From: Akkermansia biwaensis
GTDB lineage: Bacteria > Verrucomicrobiota > Verrucomicrobiia > Verrucomicrobiales > Akkermansiaceae
Length of the DNA stretch: 64,000 nt
Assembly (NCBI RefSeq): GCF_026072915.1
Contig: NZ_AP025943.1
Span: 1,116,001-1,180,000, forward strand
Direction: 5' to 3'
Shown: positions 1-9,175 of the stretch, in pieces
Layout of the letters: every line of letters starts with the position of its first letter
Position numbering within the stretch: the first letter of the stretch is position 1
Program-made: the position numbers and the translations under genes
The notes under the pieces: generated by a model
The model's database searches: none
What the model saw: only the letters and a program-made list of their open reading frames with translations
What the model was told of the DNA's origin: nothing

Positions 1-629
1 GCAGCTCCGTGGCTTTCGTCAACGGCTGCCTTTTCGCCAAACGGCTGGACGGCAAGCTTCCGGGCCCCGTAGGCATGGTTTTCTGCGGGGACGGCACCAC
101 TTCCACGGGAGCCTTTCATGAAGCGGCCAACATGGCCAAGGTGGAACAGCTTCCCCTGGTGCTGGTCGTGACGAATAACCAATTCGCCTACTCCACGCCC
201 AACGTCCGCGAATTCGGCGGCGCCTCCCTGGCGGACAGGGGCCGCGGCTACGGATTCGCCGTTCATGAAGTGGACGGCACTGACTTCATGGCCCTTCTGG
301 AAACGTTCTGGAAGGCCGTGGGCGCCGCGCGCAACGGAGAAGGCCCCCAGTGGGTGCTGGCCAAAACCCTGCGCATGTGCGGCCACGGGGAACATGACGA
401 CGCCTCCTACATCCCTAAGGAACTGAAAGAGGAATATGAAAAGAAAGACCCCGTATCCGTCGCGGAGCGCCAGCTTCTGGAAGCCGGATGGCTTACTCCG
501 GAAGAAGCGGCGGACATGAAACGGCAGTATGCGGACGAAGTGCAGCTTGCCGTAGCCACGGCACAGCGGGAACCGGAGCCGGACCCCTTCCGGGAAGACT
601 GGAACGCCACTGTCTGGAGACCTTATTAA
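1..629 (+). CDS. pdhA: Pyruvate dehydrogenase E1 component, alpha subunit (3' part)
   Basis: This is the C-terminal ~208 residues of the thiamine-pyrophosphate-dependent E1 alpha chain, which with E1 beta decarboxylates pyruvate and passes the acetyl group to the E2 lipoyl arm. The frame is open to the left edge (codons from base 3), so the start lies outside the window. The TPP/Mg signature is clear: GDGTTSTGAFHEA, followed about 25 residues later by NNQFAYST. The gene ends 21 bases before E1 beta and heads a co-directional set with E1 beta, E2, lpxI and a flippase gene. Branched-chain or acetoin dehydrogenase E1 is possible by family, but the pairing with a single-lipoyl E2 fits PDH best. 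Confidence 0.9.
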   Translation, partial: SSVAFVNGCLFAKRLDGKLPGPVGMVFCGDGTTSTGAFHEAANMAKVEQLPLVLVVTNNQFAYSTPNVREFGGASLADRGRGYGFAVHEVDGTDFMALLETFWKAVGAARNGEGPQWVLAKTLRMCGHGEHDDASYIPKELKEEYEKKDPVSVAERQLLEAGWLTPEEAADMKRQYADEVQLAVATAQREPEPDPFREDWNATVWRPY

Positions 630-650
630 GACCGCAAACGGAACATTCCC

Positions 651-1625
651 ATGAGCGTAACATACATTGATGCCATTCACGACGCCCAGAAAGACCTGCT
701 GACAGAAGACAAGGACGTCTTCCTGTACGGGCAGGACATAGGCGTTTTCGGCGGCGCATTCAAGGCCACCAAGGGCCTGAAGGATCTATTCCCGGACCGT
801 GTGATAGACGCCCCCATCAGTGAGGACGCCATGGCGGGCATGGTCACCGGCGCGGCCGTCATGGGCAAAAAGCCCATCATGGAAGTCCAGTTTGCGGACT
901 TCAGCACGATTGCTTTCAACCAGATTGTCAACATGGCTGCCACCCACTACTACCGTACGGGCATTCCGGCCAATATTACGGTGCGTCTCCCCTGCGGCGG
1001 AACGCCCGGCACGGGCCCCTTCCACAGCCAGAGCATGGAAGCCCTGTTCGCCCATTATCCCGGTCTGCATGTTATGACGCCGGCCACGGTGGCGGACGCC
1101 TACTGGATGCTGCGCCAGGCCGTGGAAATCCCTGATCCGGTCATCTTCCTGGAACACAAATTCCTGTACCGCTGGTTGAAGGCGGAAGACAACTACAAGG
1201 AAGCGCCCGTCGTCCCCTTCGGCATGGCGCGCATCGCCCGCACCGGAAAACACGCCACGGTAGTGGCGTACAGCGCCATGGTGCATGAAGCCGTCCGTGC
1301 GGCGGACCTTCTGGCACGGGAAAGCGGTTATGAAGTGGAAGTGGTGGACATGCGCACCGTGCGTCCGCTGGACATGGACACCGTCATCGCCTCCGTGGCG
1401 CGCACGGGCCGCGTGCTGGTAGTTGGGGAAGACTTTCCGTGGGGCGGAGTCACGGCGGAAATAGTCTCCCGCATCGTGGCGGAAGGCTTCCACCTGCTTG
1501 ACGCGCCTCCCCAGCGGCTCAACGCCAAAGACACGCCCATCCCCCAGCATCCTAACCTGTGGAAAGCTCACCGTCCCACTCTGGAATCCATCGCCGCGTC
1601 CATCCGCCATCTTTTATCCATCTGA
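651..1625 (+). CDS. pdhB: Pyruvate dehydrogenase E1 component, beta subunit
   Basis: A 324-residue transketolase-like E1 beta chain of the usual family length, the partner of the preceding E1 alpha. The N-terminal pyrimidine-binding half contains the expected block AGMVTGAAVMGKKPIMEVQF and the following region NQIVNMAATHYYRTG. The C-terminal transketolase domain contains VVDMRTVRPLDMDTV and VGEDFPWGGVTAEI. The ATG at 651 is the only good start; the leader (ggaacattccc) has no Shine-Dalgarno motif. It is followed by E2 after 19 bases, so the E1-E2 genes very probably form one operon. Confidence 0.93.
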   Translation: MSVTYIDAIHDAQKDLLTEDKDVFLYGQDIGVFGGAFKATKGLKDLFPDRVIDAPISEDAMAGMVTGAAVMGKKPIMEVQFADFSTIAFNQIVNMAATHYYRTGIPANITVRLPCGGTPGTGPFHSQSMEALFAHYPGLHVMTPATVADAYWMLRQAVEIPDPVIFLEHKFLYRWLKAEDNYKEAPVVPFGMARIARTGKHATVVAYSAMVHEAVRAADLLARESGYEVEVVDMRTVRPLDMDTVIASVARTGRVLVVGEDFPWGGVTAEIVSRIVAEGFHLLDAPPQRLNAKDTPIPQHPNLWKAHRPTLESIAASIRHLLSI

Positions 1626-1644
1626 TTCAACCCAGTTTCCAACC

Positions 1645-2919
1645 ATGCCTAAAGTACCCATTCTCATGCCCCAGCTCGGGGACTCCATCGCGGAAGCCAC
1701 CGTGCTCCGCCTGCTGGCGGCTCCGGGGGACTCCGTAGAAGCCGACCAGGAAATCTTTGAGGTAGAGACCAACAAGGCCACGATGGGCGTCACCACCATG
1801 TGCGGCGGCATCCTCAGCGACATGTTCATCAAGGAGGGGGACTCCGTCGTGGTCGGCGCCTGCATGGCGATGATTGAGGCCACGGACGAGGAAATCGAAC
1901 GTTCCGGAGCCACTCCGGCGGGGGAAGACAACCAGCCCTCCTTGCCCGCCAGCCCGGAATCCGTCCCTCATTCCTCCCCTGCCGCCCCCGCCGCGGAGGA
2001 CAAGCCTGCCGGCGTCCACTTCGGCGTAACGGGAGACTCCTATCAGGAACACGGCGCAGACCTGAAGGTACAGCCCAGCGTGCGCGGACTGCCCGTTCCC
2101 GCCGGCATGAAAGGCGCCCACTACATGTCCCCCCGCATGAAGGCCCGCATGGATGAACTTGGCATGAGGGCGTCCGACATAGCCTTCATCTCCGGTTCCG
2201 GATCCGGCGGCCGCGTCACCATTGACGATCTGGAGGAATTCCTGGAATACGTCAGCCAATGGCCGCGCCGCAAGGCATCCTCCATGCGCCTGGCCGTGGC
2301 GGACGCCATGCGCCGCAGCTGGACGCGCCCCCTGGCCTCCGCCGGGCGTCCCGTATTCATGGACCCCCTGATCAAGCACAGGCAGCACTCCCCGCACCGG
2401 CCCGGCATCACCCTTTACTTTGCGCGCGCCCTGGCCCTGGCCCTGGCGGAAAACCCGGAATGCGCGGGCTACCTGGTGGGAGAAAACATTCTTTCCCCCC
2501 GCGCCATTGACATCGGCATCGCCGTTCAGGTGGCGGACGGCGTCATGGTGCCCGTACTGCGCCGTGTGAATGAACGGACAATGGAAGAACTGCTGGAGGA
2601 CTACAACCGCCTGATCGCCCAGGCGCGCCGCAGAAGGCTGGCCCCGGAAGACAGCACGGGGGGCATCGCCACTGTCACCAACTTCGGCGGCTTCGGCCTG
2701 ACCTTCGCCGCTCCCATGCCCATGCCCAGCGAATCCATCATTCTGGGCGTAGGCGCCGTGACCAAGACCCCGGTATGGAGCGATGAAGTGGAAGCGTTCA
2801 TTCCCATTTCCAAAGCCAACATCGTGGCTACAGGAGACCACCGCGTGGTGGACGGCGCCGACATCGGCCGCGTGCTCAAGCGGGTGGCGGAACTGCTCCA
2901 GCGCCCGGAATACCTGTAA
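1645..2919 (+). CDS. pdhC: Dihydrolipoamide acetyltransferase (E2) of pyruvate dehydrogenase
   Basis: A 424-residue E2 core protein. Domains in order: one lipoyl domain (residues 1-78, lipoyl lysine K44 in ETNKATMG), a Pro/Ala-rich linker (~90-130), a peripheral subunit-binding domain (~160-200, MSPRMKARMDELG...GRVTIDDLEEFL), and the CoA acyltransferase domain ending in the catalytic motif DHRVVDGADIG. The frame stays open upstream into pdhB, but the lipoyl domain begins exactly at the ATG at 1645, so this start was chosen. No E3 (dihydrolipoamide dehydrogenase) gene is in the window. Confidence 0.93.
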   Translation: MPKVPILMPQLGDSIAEATVLRLLAAPGDSVEADQEIFEVETNKATMGVTTMCGGILSDMFIKEGDSVVVGACMAMIEATDEEIERSGATPAGEDNQPSLPASPESVPHSSPAAPAAEDKPAGVHFGVTGDSYQEHGADLKVQPSVRGLPVPAGMKGAHYMSPRMKARMDELGMRASDIAFISGSGSGGRVTIDDLEEFLEYVSQWPRRKASSMRLAVADAMRRSWTRPLASAGRPVFMDPLIKHRQHSPHRPGITLYFARALALALAENPECAGYLVGENILSPRAIDIGIAVQVADGVMVPVLRRVNERTMEELLEDYNRLIAQARRRRLAPEDSTGGIATVTNFGGFGLTFAAPMPMPSESIILGVGAVTKTPVWSDEVEAFIPISKANIVATGDHRVVDGADIGRVLKRVAELLQRPEYL

Positions 2920-2951
2920 CTCTTTCCATTCCTCCCGCCTGCCCAAGCCGC

Positions 2952-3770
2952 ATGACCACCAACCCGCCCGTCTTAGGTCTGGTAGCCGGTGACGGAGCCT
3001 ATCCGGAATACATCGTCCGGGGAGCGCGCCGCCACACGCCGCACCTGCGCATCGTGGCCGTGGGCTTCAAGGGGGAAACCAACCCAGCGGTCATTCCCTT
3101 GTGCGACGAGTACCGGGAATTCAGCGTAGGGCAGATCAGCAAGCCCTTCTCCTTCCTGAAAAAACACGGTGTGACCGACGTCATCATGGCGGGGGGCATC
3201 AACCCCAAAAACATCCTTTCCCTCCGGCCGGACCTGCGCGCCCTTTCCGTCCTGATGCGCATGCCGGAGAAAAACGCGGACTCCCTGCTGGGGGCGGTCA
3301 TCACGGAAGCGGAAAAGGAAGGCTTCAACATCCTGCCTGCCTCCACATACATGGAGGAACACATGCCGCAGCCGGGCCACATCGCCGGCCCCAGGCCCAC
3401 TCCGGAACAATGGAAAGACGCCGTCTTCGGCATGCAGACGGCCAAGGAAATCAGCCGCCTGCACATCGGCCAGTCCGTCATCGTGCACCAGGGTACAGTC
3501 GTAGCCGTGGAGGCCATTGAAGGCACTAACAACTGCATCCGCCGCGGCGGCCAGCTTGCCGGGGGCAAACCCGCCACGCTGGCAAAAGTGGCACGCCAGG
3601 GGCACGACATGCGCTTCGACATCCCCACCGTAGGCCCCGCCACCATGGAAACATGCGCGGAATGTGGCATCCGCCAGGTTGCTCTTGAAGCGGGAAAAAC
3701 CATCCTTCTGGAACGCGAGCGGGTCACGGAACTCTGCAAAAAACATAAAATCAGCCTCCACGCCATTTAG
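2952..3770 (+). CDS. lpxI: UDP-2,3-diacylglucosamine pyrophosphatase LpxI (DUF1009 family)
   Basis: A 272-residue protein matching the LpxI family along its length: N-terminal LGLVAGDGAYPEYIVRGA, central GGINPKNI, and a C-terminal catalytic domain with AVEAIEGTNNCIRRGG and FDIPTVGPATMETCAECGIRQVALEAGKT. LpxI hydrolyses UDP-2,3-diacylglucosamine to lipid X in lipid A synthesis at the inner face of the cytoplasmic membrane, replacing LpxH in many bacteria. It implies an LPS-bearing outer membrane. It sits 32 bases after E2 and 42 before the flippase gene. The link to pdh looks positional, while the neighbouring flippase also serves envelope polysaccharides. Confidence 0.92.
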   Translation: MTTNPPVLGLVAGDGAYPEYIVRGARRHTPHLRIVAVGFKGETNPAVIPLCDEYREFSVGQISKPFSFLKKHGVTDVIMAGGINPKNILSLRPDLRALSVLMRMPEKNADSLLGAVITEAEKEGFNILPASTYMEEHMPQPGHIAGPRPTPEQWKDAVFGMQTAKEISRLHIGQSVIVHQGTVVAVEAIEGTNNCIRRGGQLAGGKPATLAKVARQGHDMRFDIPTVGPATMETCAECGIRQVALEAGKTILLERERVTELCKKHKISLHAI

Positions 3771-3812
3771 AACCATCCGTCCGTTCCGGCGTCCGGCACC
3801 TCAACCTTCCTC

Positions 3813-5333
3813 ATGAACCAGCTCAAGGCAGGAGTCGCCCTCAATTTCGCCAGTACGGCCCTGCGCCTGGGAACGGCGTTCTTCATGACCCCCTACGTTC
3901 TCTCCTGCCTGGGCGCAGTGGAATACGGAACGTACACCCTGGTATCCTCCGTGATCATGTGGATGATCCTAGCGGACTTCGGCATCTCCGCCACCGTCTC
4001 ACGCTACGTAGCGGAATTCCGCGCCAAAAAGGACCAAAAGAAGGAAGCCGTCTTCCTGAGCAACGTCATGCTGCTCAACATCATTTCCGGATTGGTCGTT
4101 TTCGTGGCCGGAATAATCGTCTATTGGAACATCTCGTTCCTTTTCCCCTCACTGCATGGAGAAAATCTGGAAAACTTCAAGGTCATGTACCTGATCTCCT
4201 TTTCCTACACGGTTCTCTACTTCCCATTCAAGGTATTTGCCGGCATTCCCGCCGGCCATCAGAAATTCATTGTTCCCGGACTTATCAACATCGCTTCCGC
4301 CATGCTGGCGGTGGCTGCCTCCGTACTCTTCCTATGGTGGGGATATAAGGCCATTACCCTGGTCATCATCAACGTAGCTTCCGGATTTGCTATTCTGGCA
4401 GGCTCTATCTTCTACTCCATCAAGAGTCTGGGCACCCGCATCCAGTGGGAAATCTCCCCGGAAATCGTGAAAATCATTCTCAAATACTCCTGCTGGATCT
4501 TCGTAGGAAGCATTGCCGACCTCCTTTACTGGAAAACGGGGAACATCATCATAGCACGCACGTCGGGCCCCATGGACGTGACCCTGTTCTCCCTGGGGAT
4601 CAACTTCTCCAACTACTTCATCATCGTTTCCAGTGCCGTGGCAGGCGTCTTCTTCCCCAAAATCGTTTCCATGGTTGCCCTGAACCAAACCAACCAGGCA
4701 CTGACCAGGCTCATGGCACGCGTCGGACGCCTCCAGCTCCTCTTCATAGGCCTGCTGATGATGGGCTTCATCTTTTTCGGCCAGCAATTCCTGACCCTGT
4801 GGGTGGGCAGAACTCTGGGTTCCAGCACTTATATCTGCTGGATCATCGGGTTGCTTGTGGTCATTCCCCTGAGCCTTCCTCTGGTCCAAAACCTGGGAAT
4901 CCAAATCGTGCAGGCCAAAAACATGCACAACTACCGGGCCGTCATACTGCTGCTCATTGCCGTTTGCAACGTCATCGTGGGATACATGCTGTCCAAATCC
5001 TTCGGCGCACCGGGACTGGCGGCGGGAACGGCCCTCTCCCTCATCTGCGGACAGTGCATTGCCATGAATTACTTCTACCACAAAAAAGTGGGAATCAACA
5101 TCAAGGTCTTCTTCTCCCGCCTCCTGAAAGGTAGTCTGCTGCCTGCCCTCATTCTATCCGCAACCGGGGCCCTGCTCGCCCGGCTGATTCCCATGTCGTC
5201 CCTGGTGCCGTTCTTTACAGGCATCTTTCTCTTTACGGCATGCTACATCCTCTGCGCGTGGCTTTTTTATATGAATGACTCGGAAAAATCACTCATCCTG
5301 AATACATTCAGGCGTTTTCGGAAAAATACCTGA
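3813..5333 (+). CDS. Polysaccharide flippase (Wzx-like, MOP superfamily)
   Basis: A 506-residue polytopic membrane protein with about 14 hydrophobic segments. It opens with the characteristic MOP/PST start (residues ~7-30, GVALNFASTALRLGTAFFMTP) and LGAVEYGTYTLVSSV, typical of O-antigen or exopolysaccharide flippases. It probably moves lipid-linked oligosaccharide across the inner membrane. It is the last gene of the co-directional pdhA-lpxI run. The convergent gene 5352-6569 is an iron-sulfur protein of a type often found in polysaccharide clusters. The exact substrate cannot be read from sequence. Confidence 0.85.
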   Translation: MNQLKAGVALNFASTALRLGTAFFMTPYVLSCLGAVEYGTYTLVSSVIMWMILADFGISATVSRYVAEFRAKKDQKKEAVFLSNVMLLNIISGLVVFVAGIIVYWNISFLFPSLHGENLENFKVMYLISFSYTVLYFPFKVFAGIPAGHQKFIVPGLINIASAMLAVAASVLFLWWGYKAITLVIINVASGFAILAGSIFYSIKSLGTRIQWEISPEIVKIILKYSCWIFVGSIADLLYWKTGNIIIARTSGPMDVTLFSLGINFSNYFIIVSSAVAGVFFPKIVSMVALNQTNQALTRLMARVGRLQLLFIGLLMMGFIFFGQQFLTLWVGRTLGSSTYICWIIGLLVVIPLSLPLVQNLGIQIVQAKNMHNYRAVILLLIAVCNVIVGYMLSKSFGAPGLAAGTALSLICGQCIAMNYFYHKKVGINIKVFFSRLLKGSLLPALILSATGALLARLIPMSSLVPFFTGIFLFTACYILCAWLFYMNDSEKSLILNTFRRFRKNT

Positions 5334-5351
5334 CCCCTTCATCCCGGATTG

Positions 5352-6569
5352 TCAGGACTTTGCCTTCCATGTGCGTATGAAGGCCTTCCACTTTCTCCAT
5401 ACCTTCCTCAACAACCGCATGAGAAAAGAAGGATTCCAGCGCCTGGAAATGCGGTTCATCCACCGCCGCTCCGGCCCTCTCTCCAGGCCCTCCGCCCATT
5501 TCCGATAATCCGCCGGCATGTTCGCAGAATGGGAATAGGAAGGATTCTGGGCAATTGCCTTTTGAAAATCCACTCTCTCCAAATAAAGACGGCCGCCTGC
5601 CGCACGCAAGGCTTCACGCCCCTTCTCCGAATGCTCCAGCACCAGAGACACCCCGTCATCCCTGTCCAGCTCCGGGGCAACCCATTGCACGCCCCAAAAA
5701 TCCCCGAGCGTAATATCGGCCTGCCGGGGCGTCTTGTGGAACATGCATGCATAACATCCCGGCCTCAGGCAAATATCCATTAAAAATCCCCCCATGAAAG
5801 GGTCTCGCGTAAACGGGGCGACATAACGTTTTCCTTCCTCAAACTCCAGGAGCAGGCTGTAATTCTTCCATCCGGTATTCTTGTTCCTGAAATCCACTTT
5901 CCGCACACGTGAGCCATAATTGGCTTCCTGCCATTTGACGTAAGCCTCAAACAAATGGTCGGACGGTACCCCGTGGCAAACAATATCGACGGTCAGCAGG
6001 AGCTCATGCCGGCCGCCCAAAAAACTCAGCAACCCTCCAATCTGGCAGGGAACACCGGAAAACAGGACCGGAATACCGGCCTTCAAATCCTGCCGCACAC
6101 TTTGATAAACAGTCCCTATGTCACTTTGGCGGTATTTCGACCCCCGCAGCCGGAAAAGCTGCCCGGCATCATCCACACGAACATGGCGTACGCGGAGATC
6201 CTCCCCCATGGACGCCCCGTACACGGCTCCCCCCTTCTCCAGAACGGACATGGCCAAGGCACTGAACACGCCGCCGGAAGAACTGGCAAGCCTGACTTCA
6301 TCATCCAGATTCCAGCCTCCGTATGCGGCAGGCTCATGATCCGCCCCGGTGGAGGAACAGCCGCGCGCTTCCCCATTAAACACCGGACACACCTTGATGC
6401 ACTTCCTGCACCCGATGCATGAAGACTCATCAATATGAGGATACCGGAAACCGCCGCCGTCCTCTCTCATCACAATGGAATGCGCAGGGCATGAATTCAG
6501 GCAGGCCGAACAACCGGAACATGAAGGTACGGACTGTATTAAAAAATTCTGGCTCAAGGCCTTTCTCAT
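5352..6569 (-). CDS. Coenzyme F420 hydrogenase/dehydrogenase beta-subunit family protein, 2x[4Fe-4S]
   Basis: A 405-residue iron-sulfur protein. An N-terminal ferredoxin module has two four-cysteine clusters (CSGCSACLNSCP near residue 18 and CIGCRKCIKVCP near residue 52). It is followed by the FrhB-like N and C domains, with LASSSGGVFSALA, GVPCQIGGLLSFL, VDIVCHGVPS and CYACMFHKTPRQADITLGDFWGV. Members without F420 enzymes commonly occur in polysaccharide loci beside flippases and pyruvyl transferases, and their reaction is poorly defined. It is a close paralogue of the divergent gene at 6998. The C-terminus is basic. It converges with the flippase gene with 18 bases between stops. Confidence 0.85.
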   Translation of the reverse strand: MRKALSQNFLIQSVPSCSGCSACLNSCPAHSIVMREDGGGFRYPHIDESSCIGCRKCIKVCPVFNGEARGCSSTGADHEPAAYGGWNLDDEVRLASSSGGVFSALAMSVLEKGGAVYGASMGEDLRVRHVRVDDAGQLFRLRGSKYRQSDIGTVYQSVRQDLKAGIPVLFSGVPCQIGGLLSFLGGRHELLLTVDIVCHGVPSDHLFEAYVKWQEANYGSRVRKVDFRNKNTGWKNYSLLLEFEEGKRYVAPFTRDPFMGGFLMDICLRPGCYACMFHKTPRQADITLGDFWGVQWVAPELDRDDGVSLVLEHSEKGREALRAAGGRLYLERVDFQKAIAQNPSYSHSANMPADYRKWAEGLERGPERRWMNRISRRWNPSFLMRLLRKVWRKWKAFIRTWKAKS

Positions 6570-6997
6570 AAAAAGTTCTAATGCTGAACAAAACAGAAAC
6601 TGGCGGATTTGGAATCCGGAGTCAAGCTACAATTCTGAGGAAAAGGCATTTGGCATCATTCTCTCCTCATTTGTTGGAACTCCGCCTTTCCGGACATGGA
6701 CCCCGCCGGGTTCCAGCAGAAGGAAAATTTACACAACGCAAGCGGAAGGGAATTTTTCTTCATCTTTTTATTGCTCGAGATCAACAAACATCATTCTTGA
6801 CTCTCTATCAAAATATTACGTGTTTTTCCGAAATATGCGAATTTTCCTATTGCTTGGAACTCAAAAGCCGGACCGTCCGAAAAGGGAACTTGGCTGTCTC
6901 TATAAAAAACCAGGTCGAATTCCAAATCCGTGCCGTCGAATTCCAAATCCGGTATGTCCCCGCTCCAGCCCCTTAATCGGCCTTTCATCATGTTCTT
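6570..6997. promoter_or_regulatory. Divergent intergenic region with three copies of a 14-base motif
   Basis: This 428-base gap separates two divergent paralogous iron-sulfur genes. I found no convincing coding sequence in it. It carries the motif GAATTCCAAATCCG twice in direct orientation at 6917-6930 and 6938-6951 (within 17-base repeats at 6914-6930 and 6935-6951). A near-identical inverted copy, CGGATTTGGAATCC, lies at 6604-6617, 35 bases from the minus-strand start. The layout suggests shared control of both genes by one DNA-binding protein. This is inference; the regulator is unknown. Confidence 0.45.
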
Positions 6998-8206
6998 ATG
7001 AATTCTCCACTGGCTCCAGACACACTGAACCAACTGGTTCCCCTGTGCAGCGGTTGCGGTGCATGCATGAACTCCTGCCCGAAAAATGCCATTAAACTCG
7101 TTCCGGATGCGGAAGGCTTTGTCCGTCCCAGGGTTCATTCAATGGACTGCACGGGCTGCAAAACATGTATCCGCATCTGCCCCGTGCTTCATGCGGAATC
7201 CCACCCTTCTCCTCAACAAAACCCCTTGGCCGTGTATGCGGGATGGAACAAGGACGAATCCATACGGCTTGCCAGTTCTTCCGGCGGTATATTCAGCGCG
7301 CTGGCCATATCCACCCTGAAAAAAGGAGGAACCGTATATGGAGCGGCCATGGGAGAGAACCTACGCGTCCGGCACATCCGTATCACCACGCCGGAGGAAC
7401 TCTCCACCCTGCGCGGCTCCAAATATATCCAGAGCGACACCGGATGGATATACCGCACCGTCAAAAAAGACTTGAAAGAGGGCCTTCCAGTACTCTTCTC
7501 CGGAACACCGTGCCAAATTGCCGCGCTTCACCAATATCTGAAGCACGCCTACCCTCTGCTGCTCTGTGTGGATATCATTTGCCACGGCGTCCCCTCTCCA
7601 AAGCTCTTCCAGGAATATATCCGGCTCCGGGAATCCGGAGAGGAAAACCGCAAAGTAACCTCTGTCCAATTCCGGGACAAGCGGGTGGGATGGAAATCAT
7701 TCAGCATGGTGTGCCGGTTCGGCGATGGAAAAGCCGCCTACGCGGAAACTCTCCACCGGGACTTGTTCATGCAGGGATTCCTGGGCAACTTCTGCCTGAG
7801 GCCTTCGTGCTACGCATGTGCCGCCCACAAGGAGCGCAGGCATGCAGACATCACGCTGGGAGACTTTTGGGGAGTGGACCTGCATATGCCGGAACTGGAC
7901 GACGACAAGGGGACATCCCTTATCTTCATTCATTCCGCCAAAGGGGAAAGCATCTGGCGGGAGATTCAGGACGCCGTCTTTTCCAAACCCGTTCCCTATG
8001 AACTGGCCGTACGGTACAATCACGCCTACCACCAATCCTTTCCGCATCATCCTGCGGAAAAGCTGTTCCATGACAACATCGGCACCATTCCTTTGGAAGC
8101 CCTCATTGCATGGTGCCATAAAAAAGGACAGCCTTCCTTGCTGCGCCGGATCGCCAGAAAAGTAAAGCGCTCGACTAAAAGAATATGGAACCGCAGAATG
8201 CGCTGA
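6998..8206 (+). CDS. Coenzyme F420 hydrogenase/dehydrogenase beta-subunit family protein, paralogue of 5352-6569
   Basis: A 402-residue protein with the same architecture as its divergent neighbour: two [4Fe-4S] motifs (CSGCGACMNSCP near residue 14, CTGCKTCIRICP near residue 49), then the FrhB-like domains with LASSSGGIFSALA, LRGSKYIQSDTG, GTPCQIAALHQYL, VDIICHGVPS and HADITLGDFWGVDL. The two proteins align from end to end, so this looks like a duplication that has become divergent. The ATG at 6998 has no Shine-Dalgarno motif. Probably a flavin/iron-sulfur oxidoreductase tied to glycan biosynthesis. No F420 pathway gene is visible. Confidence 0.85.
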   Translation: MNSPLAPDTLNQLVPLCSGCGACMNSCPKNAIKLVPDAEGFVRPRVHSMDCTGCKTCIRICPVLHAESHPSPQQNPLAVYAGWNKDESIRLASSSGGIFSALAISTLKKGGTVYGAAMGENLRVRHIRITTPEELSTLRGSKYIQSDTGWIYRTVKKDLKEGLPVLFSGTPCQIAALHQYLKHAYPLLLCVDIICHGVPSPKLFQEYIRLRESGEENRKVTSVQFRDKRVGWKSFSMVCRFGDGKAAYAETLHRDLFMQGFLGNFCLRPSCYACAAHKERRHADITLGDFWGVDLHMPELDDDKGTSLIFIHSAKGESIWREIQDAVFSKPVPYELAVRYNHAYHQSFPHHPAEKLFHDNIGTIPLEALIAWCHKKGQPSLLRRIARKVKRSTKRIWNRRMR

Positions 8207-8240
8207 CCGGACTGGAATTTTCCCTTTCCAAACACAAAAG

Positions 8241-8276
8241 CCGCATCACGGCAGGCAAATCTCTGCCGTGATGCGG
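8241..8276. terminator. Strong hairpin between convergent genes
   Basis: A perfect 14-base stem (CCGCATCACGGCAG paired with its complement at 8263-8276) with an 8-base loop. On the minus strand the hairpin is followed by CTTTTGTGTT, so it could end the transcript of the 8390-8725 gene. In the plus direction there is no T-run after it, so termination of the 6998-8206 transcript there is less certain. Confidence 0.6.
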
Positions 8277-8389
8277 ACATGTTCCGCTATCGGATCATTC
8301 CGGTCAGCCGTCACGTCGGAAAACGGTTGAAAGACGGCTTCCATGCCTGAAATGCGCGGAAAGGAACATGTAAAACAATTCTACCGTCC

Positions 8390-8725
8390 TCAGGCGTCTC
8401 TGGCCGCATCCTTGGCGGCTTCAGCCTTGTCGCCCATCCGGTCAGCCGCATGCTGCATGGCATCCTTGCTGTCCTGATAGGTATCCTTCACGGCATCCTT
8501 GCTTTTTTCGTAAGTGTCTTTTACTGCTTCCTTGCCTTGTTCCATCTTTTTGGCGGCGGCATCCTTGGCGGCTTCGGCGCCCTTCTTCATATGTTCCTTG
8601 GCTTCAGCCATATCCTTGTCCCCCTTGTCTCCATTGGGGGAAGAGCCTCCACAGGCCCCCTGGGCGAAAGCGACAACGGGAACCGCTGCCAGTACTGCTA
8701 TTGCTGTATAAATGAGTTTTTTCAT
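8390..8725 (-). CDS. Small exported Ala/Lys-rich helical repeat protein (LEA-like)
   Basis: A 111-residue protein with an N-terminal signal peptide (MKKLIYTAIAVLAAVPVVAFAQG) and a low-complexity helical body of 11-residue repeats, clearest as KDTYEKSKDAV followed by KDTYQDSKDAM. The composition (A, K, D, E, M, few hydrophobics) resembles LEA-like and other amphipathic stress or envelope proteins. A Cys near the cleavage site (AQGACGG) raises the possibility of lipidation, but the lipobox is poor. It is alone on its strand, ~180 bases from the neighbour. No enzymatic motif is present. Confidence 0.7.
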   Translation of the reverse strand: MKKLIYTAIAVLAAVPVVAFAQGACGGSSPNGDKGDKDMAEAKEHMKKGAEAAKDAAAKKMEQGKEAVKDTYEKSKDAVKDTYQDSKDAMQHAADRMGDKAEAAKDAARDA

Positions 8726-8803
8726 GATGTTGATCTATTTAGATTCATTCTAATAGACTACGCTTTCATGAGAAATCGTCAAAGGACGTGCGTCATTGTG
8801 CGT

Positions 8804-9130
8804 TCACGCCTTTGCCCCGGCGGCCAGGGAAACGGCTGTAGAAACACATTCACGGCAAGAGACTTGGCCCTCCTTTTTCAACTCCCTGCACCGGGAATAA
8901 CCCAGTCTGTCCACAAAACGCGCCATGATGTCTGCGCGGCATTCCTCCGGACTGCATTGAAGCGCTCCATACAAGGCTCCGCACAAGCCGTCCGGGGCCC
9001 TTCCTCCGCTGCATGCAGACAGGGGCTCCACCAAATCCATGCGCTCCAGGGCGGCGCACACGGTCTGGGCGCAATTGTAACGGTACGGTTCCGCACGGAA
9101 CATGGACAGGGCCTTTTCCTCAATATTCAT
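8804..9130 (-). CDS. C_GCAxxG_C_C family protein (putative redox-active)
   Basis: A 108-residue protein of the small C_GCAxxG_C_C family, whose members carry conserved cysteines and are thought to be redox or metal proteins. Visible motifs: YNCAQTVCAAL, then SACSGGRAPDGLCGALYGAL, and the paired C-terminal cysteines CRELKKEGQVSCRECV. The frame is open to an ATG at 9166, but the ATG at 9130 begins at the conserved helix (MNIEEKALSMF) and is preferred. It lies 45 bases downstream of the broken glycosyltransferase, probably in the same transcript as that gene and the PhnP-like hydrolase. Confidence 0.8.
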   Translation of the reverse strand: MNIEEKALSMFRAEPYRYNCAQTVCAALERMDLVEPLSACSGGRAPDGLCGALYGALQCSPEECRADIMARFVDRLGYSRCRELKKEGQVSCRECVSTAVSLAAGAKA

Positions 9131-9175
9131 GGCCGGAACCGTAAGCCATGGAGCGGGAAGGGTCAAGTTCCTCCC

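Noticed and set aside
8241-8276. The perfect 14-base inverted repeat as a CRISPR repeat.
   Set aside because: It is a single hairpin with no spaced copies and fits a terminator between convergent genes.
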